This document shows, in pieces, positions 1 through 5,278 of a DNA stretch of 6,861 nucleotides. Position 1 is the first letter of the stretch; every line of letters begins with the position of its first letter. The notes below the pieces were generated by a model. The model did not search any database and was not told the origin of the DNA. It saw only the letters and a program-made list of their open reading frames with translations. The DNA is taken from positions 1 through 6,861 of the forward strand of contig CALQJP020000133.1 in the NCBI GenBank assembly GCA_943330925.2, given 5' to 3'. Source of the DNA: Chryseobacterium gleum (GTDB lineage Bacteria > Bacteroidota > Bacteroidia > Flavobacteriales_D > Sanyastnellaceae). Both the position numbers and the translations under genes were made by a program.

Positions 1-261
1 GAGTGCATTGTGCCCAATGGAAACATTATTCCCAATGGTAGTGGCTGCCTTTTGATACGTGCAGTGAATTACTGCGCCGTCTTGCACATTCACTCGGTTG
101 CCCATTACAATGCTATTCACGTCGCCGCGAACCACTGCATTAAACCAAACGCTGCACTCATCGCCCATCACTACATCACCCAATAAAGTCGCTGTTTCCG
201 CCAGGTAGCAATCGTTGCCCATGCGCGGCTCAATCCCTCTTACCGATTTAATAAGTGCCAT
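1..261 (-). CDS. Gamma-carbonic-anhydrase-like hexapeptide-repeat protein, N-terminal 87 residues (partial)
   Basis: Reading the minus strand from the ATG at 261-259 gives 87 uninterrupted codons running off the left edge. The protein starts MALIKSVRGIEPRMG and carries the hallmark stretch WFNAVVRGDVNSI at 39-51, then NVQDGAVIH at 58-66, then TIGNNVSIGHNAL at 75-87. This is the left-handed beta-helix pattern of the gamma-carbonic anhydrase family (YrdA/PaaY/CaiE type, normally about 170 residues), so roughly half is present. Arg45, Asp47 and Gln60 match the conserved RGD/Q positions. His66 and His84 match the first two zinc-ligand histidines; the third should lie just outside the window. The family forms trimers with metal sites between subunits. 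Some members hydrate CO2, while others have no proven activity or act on thioesters, so the exact reaction is open. It diverges from the lipoprotein gene at 357. No strong ribosome binding site is visible; the leader has AAGGGGAAC about 6 nt before ATG. Confidence 0.9.
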   Translation of the reverse strand, partial: MALIKSVRGIEPRMGNDCYLAETATLLGDVVMGDECSVWFNAVVRGDVNSIVMGNRVNVQDGAVIHCTYQKAATTIGNNVSIGHNAL

Positions 262-325
262 TATTTGTTCCCCTTTGTTTGTTGATTAGTTCAAAAATCG
301 CTTACCGAAACCTCAGTATCTCCGA

Positions 326-333
326 TATTTTTG
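326..333 (+). promoter_or_regulatory. Candidate Bacteroidota -7 box for the lipoprotein gene
   Basis: The plus strand reads TATTTTTG, an exact TAnnTTTG match. Transcription would start near 339-341, giving a short A/T-rich leader (about 16 nt) with no Shine-Dalgarno. That fits highly expressed Bacteroidota genes, which depend on A-rich leaders. No clear -33 TTG is found 17-23 nt upstream. The same octamer lies before the DUF4175-like gene at 5240-5247. Confidence 0.4.
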
Positions 334-335
334 TT

Positions 336-343
336 CAAACTTA
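336..343 (-). promoter_or_regulatory. Candidate Bacteroidota -7 box for the carbonic-anhydrase-like gene
   Basis: The minus strand reads TAAGTTTG here, an exact match to the TAnnTTTG consensus of the Bacteroidota primary sigma factor. It would start transcription near 329 and leave a leader of about 70 nt before the ATG at 261. I see no convincing TTG/TTTG -33 element at the usual spacing, so this is a single-motif call. Confidence 0.3.
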
Positions 344-356
344 AATCACAATTTCA

Positions 357-860
357 ATGAAAAAAGTAGCTTTCTTTTTGTTGAGTGCTGCGGTACTCAC
401 TTTCACATCATGTTCTAAAGAGGGTGCTGAAGGCCCTAAGGGTGCTACAGGCCCTGCAGGTCCTGCCGGTGACGATGCATCATTCACTGTTAACGCTGTT
501 ACCATCGTAGCTGCTGACTGGGCTGGAGGTACGTATGTTGAGTACCCTGTTGACTTCATCAACGCTGATATCTACGAAGAAGGTATGGCAGTCCCTTACA
601 TCCAGGATGACTTCGGTTACTGGAATGCGATTCCATCACAGTGGCACGTTATCACCGGCTTCGGTTACAGCTTTGTTGATACCGATGGCGATGGCACAAG
701 CGAAACAGGTATCGTTGGTTTCGACGCTGTAAATGGCGCACCAACAGTTGACGTTAACGCTCGTGTTGTTACCATGACAGCTCGTGACTACGAGGTGTTG
801 AACAGCAACGGTCAAATCAAGAACTACAACGAAGTAATGACTTACCTCTCTAAGAAGTAA
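357..860 (+). CDS. Predicted surface or outer-membrane lipoprotein with collagen-like Gly-X-Y segment
   Basis: The 167-residue product starts MKKVAFFLLSAAVLTFTSC. It has a Lys-rich start, a hydrophobic core (4-16) and a lipobox-like FTSC with the predicted lipidated Cys19, so it should be a lipoprotein cleaved by signal peptidase II. The next residues, SKEG, include a Lys-acidic pair loosely like the Bacteroidota lipoprotein surface-export signal. Residues 23-40 form six Gly-X-Y triplets (GAE GPK GAT GPA GPA GDD). The rest (about 42-167) is a predicted beta-rich domain of unknown family with aromatic residues and a DTDGDGTSE loop (108-116) that resembles a calcium-binding loop. Codon choice is strongly biased: by my count 7 of 8 Ile are ATC, 8 of 9 Tyr TAC, 7 of 9 Asn AAC and both Arg CGT, which suggests high expression. 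It is monocistronic: own -7 box upstream, strong terminator 20 nt downstream. Lipoprotein and collagen-like segment are well supported; function is unknown. Confidence 0.88.
   Translation: MKKVAFFLLSAAVLTFTSCSKEGAEGPKGATGPAGPAGDDASFTVNAVTIVAADWAGGTYVEYPVDFINADIYEEGMAVPYIQDDFGYWNAIPSQWHVITGFGYSFVDTDGDGTSETGIVGFDAVNGAPTVDVNARVVTMTARDYEVLNSNGQIKNYNEVMTYLSKK
423..458 (+). repeat. Two 18-nt tandem units encoding collagen-like triplets
   Basis: The units at 423-440 and 441-458 both begin GGTGCT and share GGCCCT at the same offset; their first 15 nt differ at only two positions. They encode GAEGPK and GATGPA in frame, followed by further GPA and GDD triplets. The period keeps the reading frame, so unit gain or loss would lengthen or shorten the Gly-X-Y segment without truncating the protein. 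Confidence 0.7.
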
Positions 861-880
861 TCGTTCATTCGCTATAAAAC

Positions 881-912
881 AAGGGCCGTCTATGGTAGAC
901 GGCCCTTTTTTT
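881..912. terminator. Bidirectional intrinsic terminator between convergent genes
   Basis: A perfect 12-bp stem (AAGGGCCGTCTA at 881-892 pairing with TAGACGGCCCTT at 896-907) closes a 3-nt loop (TGG). On the plus strand it is followed by an unbroken T run ending at 912, ideal for stopping the lipoprotein transcript 20 nt after its stop codon. On the minus strand the stem is followed by TTGTTTTATAG, so it can also end the comM transcript. The comM stop codon (TAA, 913-911) overlaps the end of the T run, so the hairpin lies just after the comM reading frame. Confidence 0.9.
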
Positions 913-2449
913 ACCCCGCCCAATTCTCCCTATCCAAACTCCGATACTGGATAGCCTCAGCTAAATGCTGGCTCTCGATGCGTTCGCTGGCCGATAAATC
1001 CGCAATGGTTCTGGCCACCTTCAATATCCGGTCGTAAGCACGTGCACTCAACTTCAATCGCTCCATAGCCGTTGCCAATAAGCGCTTGCCGGACTCATCA
1101 ATCACACAGTGTTCCTTGAGCAACTTGCTGTCCATTTGTGCGTTGCAATTCATGCCCGGTTTTTCGTGAAACCTCAATTGCTGCAGTTTGCGTGCGGTTA
1201 TTACACGCTCGCGAATGCGCTCACTCGAATCGCCTCCGGGTCTGCCGCTCAGTTCGTTGAAGCTAACCGGCGTTACTTCAATGTGTATGTCTATCCTGTC
1301 GAGCAAAGGTCCACTCACTTTATTCAAATATTTCTGCACCACTCCAGGACCACACACACAATCTTTATCCGGATGATTGTAATAGCCACACGGACACGGG
1401 TTCATGCTTGCCACCAGCATGAAACTCGCGGGATACTCAATCGAAAACTTGCTTCGAGAAATAGTAATGTTTCGATCTTCCAGGGGCTGACGCATCACCT
1501 CCAACACCGTGCGTTTAAACTCGGGTAATTCATCTAAAAACAACACGCCGTTGTGTGCCAATGAGATTTCGCCCGGCTGGGGGAAACTGCCTCCACCCAC
1601 CAATGCCACATCGCTAATGGTGTGGTGCGGTGCGCGAAAAGGTCGTTGCTGAATCAATCCTCCGCTCTGTTTCAACCTGCCGGCCACACTGTGAATTTTC
1701 GTGGTTTCCAATGCTTCCTCCAACGACAAAGGGGGCAACACGGTGGATAGCCTTTTCGCCAACATGGTCTTCCCCGCACCCGGTGGGCCTATGAGTATCA
1801 CATTGTGCCCTCCGGCAGCTGCTATTTCAAATGCTCGCTTGATATTCTCTTGGCCCTTCACGTCCAAAAAATCAACACTGCTTATCAGTTGCTGCTTCGA
1901 AAACTCTTGTCGCGCATCCACTACTACTCGCTGCAGCGCAGTTTTCTCTGTAAAAAAACCAATGACCTCTCCAATGTGATTTACCCCATACACTTCAAAG
2001 CCTTCCACAATGCCGGCTTCTTCCGCATTCACGGTGGGCAGAATAATTCCCTTGAAACCCTCCTTCTGCGCTTGAATGGCTATTGGAAGCGACCCGCGAA
2101 TGGGTCGTAAACTCCCATCAAGGCTCAACTCTCCCATCATGATATAGTGCTCGAGTCGCTCGGATGAAAAAGCTTCTGTGGCGGCAAGCAAACCAACCGC
2201 CAAAGGCAAGTCGTAGGCCGTGCCCTCCTTGCGCAAGTCGGCAGGCGCCATGTTGATGGTAATGTTGCGCACGGGCAAGTCGTACCCGCTATTGCTCAAC
2301 GCTGCACGTATGCGTTGCTGAGCTTCTTTAATTGCAGAGTCGGGCAAGCCAACAATAGCCAGTTGCGCTCCCCTGTCCACGTTTACTTCAATGGTAATGG
2401 TAGCTGCGTTTACTCCAAACACAGCACTGCCATACGTTTTAATGAGCAT
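911..2449 (-). CDS. comM: ComM/YifB family AAA+ ATPase (Mg-chelatase-like branch-migration helicase)
   Basis: The 512-residue product has the usual full length for this family. The N-terminal domain (about 1-180) has the characteristic GVNAATITIEVNV, VGLPDSAIKEAQQRIRAA and NMAPADLRKEGTAYDLP stretches, a Lon-like S5 fold. The AAA+ module follows: Walker A GPPGAGKT at 221-228, RAPHHTISD near 272-280, Walker B VLFLDE at 302-307, sensor Asn350, and SGPLLDRIDIHIEV with a likely arginine finger around 379-392. Cys352, Cys354, Cys364 and Cys366 form the CPC...CxC cluster typical of the family. The C-terminal helical lid (about 440-505) has the LSARAYDRILKVARTIADL sensor-2 region. In Vibrio cholerae ComM is a hexameric helicase promoting branch migration during natural transformation; here that role is inferred from homology. 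Many non-competent bacteria also keep the gene. It follows gmhA on the same strand with a 57-nt gap and ends at the shared terminator. No frameshift or missing motif is seen. Confidence 0.95.
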   Translation of the reverse strand: MLIKTYGSAVFGVNAATITIEVNVDRGAQLAIVGLPDSAIKEAQQRIRAALSNSGYDLPVRNITINMAPADLRKEGTAYDLPLAVGLLAATEAFSSERLEHYIMMGELSLDGSLRPIRGSLPIAIQAQKEGFKGIILPTVNAEEAGIVEGFEVYGVNHIGEVIGFFTEKTALQRVVVDARQEFSKQQLISSVDFLDVKGQENIKRAFEIAAAGGHNVILIGPPGAGKTMLAKRLSTVLPPLSLEEALETTKIHSVAGRLKQSGGLIQQRPFRAPHHTISDVALVGGGSFPQPGEISLAHNGVLFLDELPEFKRTVLEVMRQPLEDRNITISRSKFSIEYPASFMLVASMNPCPCGYYNHPDKDCVCGPGVVQKYLNKVSGPLLDRIDIHIEVTPVSFNELSGRPGGDSSERIRERVITARKLQQLRFHEKPGMNCNAQMDSKLLKEHCVIDESGKRLLATAMERLKLSARAYDRILKVARTIADLSASERIESQHLAEAIQYRSLDRENWAG

Positions 2450-2505
2450 AGCCTGAGAATTTAAGTATGTAAAATGATTATCGAATCACGCCGAAATGCT
2501 CGACT

Positions 2506-3078
2506 CTAAACGACCCGATGTCGTTCGATGTAATCGATCAGCGCATGAATGACTTTGATGTGTACCTCCTGAACCCGATCGGCATACTCCATCCACGGCA
2601 CTCGCACTTCAACATCACAACAAGACGCCAACACACCACCATCCTTGCCCGTTAACGCTACCACAAGAATGCCCATAGATTGTGCGGTTTTCGCTGCCTC
2701 AATTACATTTCCCGAATTGCCGCTCGTTGAAATCGCAAGCAACACATCGCCCTTGCGCCCAACCCCTTCAACATATCGGGAAAACACATGCTGATATCCA
2801 TAGTCGTTGCCCACACAACTCATGTGTGAAACATCACTAATACTGATTGCAGCAATGGGCGCTCGATTGTCGCGATAACGACCCGTAAGCTCTTCTGCAA
2901 AATGCATGGCATCGCACATACTGCCTCCGTTGCCACAGGAGATAATTTTTCCGCCATTTGTAATGGACGCGCTCATTGCTTCGCCGGCATCGTGTACCGA
3001 TTGTAAAAAAGCATCGTCGTTCATCACTTGCTCCAACAAGCGGTGGGCTTGCTCAAAATGTTGGCGTATGGTGTTCAT
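2506..3078 (-). CDS. gmhA: Sedoheptulose-7-phosphate isomerase
   Basis: The 190-residue product matches the length and sequence of GmhA (E. coli about 192). The enzyme converts sedoheptulose 7-phosphate to D-glycero-D-manno-heptose 7-phosphate in the cytoplasm, the first step towards ADP- or GDP-heptose for lipopolysaccharide core or other surface glycans. It is a single SIS domain: SCGNGGS at 47-53 and STSGNS at 117-122 form the sugar-phosphate site. CDAMHFAEELTGRYR (55-69) supplies the catalytic His59 and Glu63, and ADRVQEVHIKVIH (166-178) supplies Gln170 and His178; these equal E. coli His61, Glu65, Gln172 and His180. All key residues are present. One difference from E. coli is Met54 in place of the His after the phosphate-binding Ser. 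The start at 3078 fits the family N-terminus, though no Shine-Dalgarno is visible. No other heptose genes (gmhB, hldE) lie in the window. It is likely the first gene of a transcript continuing into comM. Confidence 0.95.
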   Translation of the reverse strand: MNTIRQHFEQAHRLLEQVMNDDAFLQSVHDAGEAMSASITNGGKIISCGNGGSMCDAMHFAEELTGRYRDNRAPIAAISISDVSHMSCVGNDYGYQHVFSRYVEGVGRKGDVLLAISTSGNSGNVIEAAKTAQSMGILVVALTGKDGGVLASCCDVEVRVPWMEYADRVQEVHIKVIHALIDYIERHRVV

Positions 3079-3107
3079 GAAGCGAAAGTAATAGCACTCT
3101 GCCGCGC

Positions 3108-3141
3108 ATTCCTATTCCCTATTGGAATAAGTTATTGGAAT
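3108..3141. repeat. ATTCC / ATTGGAAT repeat cluster in the gmhA divergent promoter
   Basis: This 34-nt stretch contains ATTCC at 3108-3112 and 3114-3118, then ATTGGAAT at 3121-3128 and 3134-3141. The two ATTGGAAT copies are spaced 13 nt apart. TATTCC (3113-3118) pairs as an inverted repeat with GGAATA (3124-3129). The cluster lies between the starts of gmhA (minus) and the T9SS protein (plus), so it could be an operator, but no regulator is recognised. Confidence 0.4.
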
Positions 3142-3149
3142 TATATTCG
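3122..3149 (+). promoter_or_regulatory. Possible promoter of the T9SS protein gene
   Basis: TTG at 3122-3124 followed after 17 nt by TATATTCG (3142-3149) resembles the Bacteroidota -33/-7 pair, with one mismatch to TAnnTTTG in the -7 box. Transcription would start about 3156, close to the ATG at 3164, giving a very short leader. It overlaps the ATTGGAAT repeats. The match is weak. Confidence 0.25.
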
Positions 3150-3163
3150 ACCCAAAATCAACC

Positions 3164-4930
3164 ATGCGATCATCCACCATAGGCCGGCACAAGCGCCCTG
3201 CGCTTAGCACATCAAACAACATTCTTTTTGTCGTTTTTGCAATTGTATTCATGCTGCATCCGGCTTTGTTGAAAGCGCAATGCGAAACATGCACCCCCGA
3301 CTCCTCCTGCATAAGCACCGACGGGTTTCCGATGATGTGCCCTCTCACACCACCCGATGCTATCGTTAACGCGTACTACTCAGAAAACATCACTTTCTAT
3401 TTGCCGGCTCAGGTTAACGACCCGTCTTCCGGTGTAAATGCAACGCTGGTTGAGGTTGCAATTACTTCCATTTCAGGACTGCCTTACGGCCTGGAGTTTT
3501 CATTCAATGACAACGACAATGTATTTCTCCCATCGGCAGGAGAAAACTTCGGTTGCGCCACTATCTGCGGCACACCAATTATTCCCGGAGTATACCAGGT
3601 TGTTATTAACGCAGACGTTCAGTTGATTGCCCTCGGGTTTGAAACAAGTTTGCAGCAATCTTTTTCAACATCAATAACCGTCATAGCGGCAGAGGGCCAG
3701 ACAGGGTCATTCAGCTACGATCAAAACGCCGGTTGCGGCTCCGTGAACGTGGTCTTTAATGCGTCATTTTCTGCCCCCGCACCAGCCATTACAACGCACA
3801 CATGGGACTTTGGAAACGGGCAAACGTCTTCGCTTTCAAGCCCTGGCATCATAAGTTATGCAGCGCCCGGCAACTACAGCGCTTCACTTACAACCACCAT
3901 TGCAAACATGAGCCTCGAACAGGTGAGCGTTTCAAACCTCAACGACAACTGGTCGGGCGATATTGATGATGCTTTTAGTGATGCCGACCCATACTTCCAA
4001 CTCATGAATGGGGCGGGAGTAGTTGTTTTTACCTCTGCCACAAACGACAACACAACCAACACCTCCTGGAGCCTTACGCCTATTGCACTTAGCGAGCCCC
4101 CCTACTCCATTCGCTTTTTTGACGACGACGACTTCTCTCAAGACGACGACCTGGGAGTGACCAACGTCAATATGACGGTAGGTCAACAATTCTTTGATGT
4201 TGGAAACGGCACGGTAGGCACTTACAACATTGGCTTGTCAGTCACCACCGAACTCGCCGATACAGCCTTAATAACCGTGTTTCCTCTTCCCAATAATTTA
4301 CTGTCGCTGGAAAACAATGTAGCCACCCTTGCAGAACCAAACCCCTCCACTGTTTTCTGGCTTCAAAACAGCATGCCCGCCGATAACCTGACAGGATCGG
4401 TTGTTGAACTCACAACAAGCGGCGCATATAGCGCTGAGCTGACCAACCAGTACGGGTGCACCGCCTCAACAAACGAAGTGGTTTATTGCGCGCCATTGAA
4501 TATTGAGTTTATTGAACTAGCCGGAGAACTTTCGGTACCCGATGAGTTCTCAAGCTATCAATGGTTTTTCAATGGGCTTGCCATCGATGGCGCCACCAAT
4601 TCATATCTGATGACCAATGAGCCGGGCAATTATGCAGTGCAAGTAACCACCGACTTTGGTTGCGACATCCAAAGCAGTGTTTACATATTGGTTAGCGCGA
4701 TAGAGCAGATTGCGCAAAACAGTGTCCAGCTGTTTCCAAATCCGGCAACAAACGTGTTGAACATTCACACGCAAAAACCAGGTGATTGGCGAATAACCGA
4801 CGCGTTCGGCAAGTTGATATTCGGGGGAAAATCTTCTGCTGCTTCATTCTGTGTGAATATCGAAAACCTCTCGGAGGGCGTCTACTTATTTTCCACTCCT
4901 ACCAGCAATTTGCGATTCATCAAGAAATGA
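3164..4930 (+). CDS. Secreted multidomain protein with PKD, C2-like and Ig-like domains and T9SS type A sorting domain
   Basis: The 588-residue product begins with a basic stretch (1-19), a hydrophobic segment (20-36) and a likely signal peptidase site after LLKA (39). A Cys-rich linker (40-59) follows, then a beta domain (about 60-175) with the ISGLPYGLEF...GCATICGTPIIPGVYQVVI pattern of putative-Ig modules. A PKD domain (about 182-245) is marked by WDFGNGQ (214-220) and GNYSASL. Residues about 254-345 resemble a calcium-binding C2 domain: DADPYF (273-278) and the acid-rich FFDDDDFSQDDDLG (318-331). Two Ig-like segments follow (about 374-442 and 446-510), each with an aromatic strand, G-Y and a Gly-Cys pair. 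The C-terminus, LFPNPATNVLNI (523-534) to EGVYLF and a final RFIKK, is the T9SS type A sorting domain, so the protein should cross the outer membrane by T9SS, be trimmed and be anchored or released. No catalytic domain is seen; adhesion or a structural role is a guess. Its stop overlaps the next start. Confidence 0.92.
   Translation: MRSSTIGRHKRPALSTSNNILFVVFAIVFMLHPALLKAQCETCTPDSSCISTDGFPMMCPLTPPDAIVNAYYSENITFYLPAQVNDPSSGVNATLVEVAITSISGLPYGLEFSFNDNDNVFLPSAGENFGCATICGTPIIPGVYQVVINADVQLIALGFETSLQQSFSTSITVIAAEGQTGSFSYDQNAGCGSVNVVFNASFSAPAPAITTHTWDFGNGQTSSLSSPGIISYAAPGNYSASLTTTIANMSLEQVSVSNLNDNWSGDIDDAFSDADPYFQLMNGAGVVVFTSATNDNTTNTSWSLTPIALSEPPYSIRFFDDDDFSQDDDLGVTNVNMTVGQQFFDVGNGTVGTYNIGLSVTTELADTALITVFPLPNNLLSLENNVATLAEPNPSTVFWLQNSMPADNLTGSVVELTTSGAYSAELTNQYGCTASTNEVVYCAPLNIEFIELAGELSVPDEFSSYQWFFNGLAIDGATNSYLMTNEPGNYAVQVTTDFGCDIQSSVYILVSAIEQIAQNSVQLFPNPATNVLNIHTQKPGDWRITDAFGKLIFGGKSSAASFCVNIENLSEGVYLFSTPTSNLRFIKK
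4121..4150 (+). repeat. GAC codon runs encoding Asp clusters in the C2-like domain
   Basis: Four consecutive GAC codons (4121-4132) and three more (4142-4150) encode DDDD and DDD, separated by FSQ. The runs sit where a C2 domain carries its third calcium loop. Being trinucleotide runs, slippage would change the Asp number without a frameshift. Confidence 0.5.
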
Positions 4931-5181
4931 GAAAAGCCCGAATCGACCGTGACGGAAGCGTTTATCGCGATAAGCAAGAATCACTCGATTATATCGACTT
5001 GCTGGAACGAACAGAGGCTCCGGTTCATGGTATTGAAATCGTCAAACTAGGAAAACTCAAGGCCGAAACCACAGCGAATAAAACTGTGTGGTATACAACT
5101 CAGACCGATGTTTATGATTTAGCGCGCAAATTCATTCGCGAACAGATGATAGGAGTTTGGAACTATTCAGAGTTCAAATAG
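4927..5181 (+). CDS. 84-residue hypothetical protein, translationally coupled to the T9SS protein
   Basis: I do not recognise this protein. The chosen ATG (4927-4929) overlaps the TGA of the preceding gene as ATGA, a common coupling arrangement. The product starts MRKARIDRDG and ends VWNYSEFK. It has no signal peptide, no membrane segment and no cysteine. It is rich in charged residues (about 15 Lys/Arg and 14 Asp/Glu), suggesting a small soluble cytoplasmic protein. A central part (about 33-60) looks beta-rich and the DVYDLARKFIREQM stretch (61-74) looks like an amphipathic helix. The same frame stays open upstream to an ATG at 4786, but that start would overlap 145 nt of the well-defined sorting domain and add an unlikely N-terminus. 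Coupling implies a functional link to the secreted partner, for example a cytoplasmic partner or immunity-like role, but nothing in the sequence shows which. A fortuitous frame is possible, though 84 open codons and the ATGA overlap argue for a gene. Confidence 0.65.
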   Translation: MRKARIDRDGSVYRDKQESLDYIDLLERTEAPVHGIEIVKLGKLKAETTANKTVWYTTQTDVYDLARKFIREQMIGVWNYSEFK

Positions 5182-5239
5182 CAGTTCGTTAATTTTCCCG
5201 AATCCACTCTTGTCGCACACTATCTAACAGGCATTCGCT

Positions 5240-5247
5240 TATTTTTG
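5240..5247 (+). promoter_or_regulatory. Candidate Bacteroidota -7 box for the DUF4175-like gene
   Basis: The octamer TATTTTTG matches TAnnTTTG exactly and is identical to the box at 326-333. Transcription would start near 5253-5255, about 25 nt before the ATG at 5279. The nearest upstream TTG (5210-5212) is 27 nt away, longer than usual, so the -33 element is unconvincing. Confidence 0.4.
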
Positions 5248-5260
5248 ATGCGTGGCGCAT
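5248..5260 (+). promoter_or_regulatory. Short inverted repeat at the predicted transcript start of the DUF4175-like gene
   Basis: ATGCG and CGCAT form a perfect 5-bp inverted repeat around TGG, directly after the -7 box. GCGC recurs just downstream (5263-5266). It might be a protein-binding site or a small leader hairpin. It has no T-tract, so it is not a terminator for the upstream gene. It may be chance. Confidence 0.2.
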
Positions 5261-5278
5261 TTAGCGCGTGTTTCAACT

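Noticed and set aside
423..476. Gly-X-Y segment as evidence of phage tail fibre or horizontal transfer
   Set aside because: Short collagen-like stretches after a lipobox are common in Bacteroidota lipoproteins, and no phage genes are nearby.
636..923. Minus-strand 95-codon frame opposite the lipoprotein gene
   Set aside because: It runs through the terminator hairpin and is antisense to a strongly codon-biased gene.
1109..2110. Several plus-strand open frames antisense to comM
   Set aside because: They lie entirely within the clearly coding comM frame, show no recognisable motifs and have low-complexity shadow composition.
3112..3348. Minus-strand 78-codon frame across the start of the T9SS gene
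   Set aside because: It is antisense to the signal peptide region and crosses the divergent promoter; no motif supports it.
4786..4926. Upstream extension of the 84-residue protein to the ATG at 4786
   Set aside because: It would overlap the well-defined T9SS sorting domain in another frame, and the added residues look like a shadow translation; the ATG at 4927 in the ATGA overlap is a better start.
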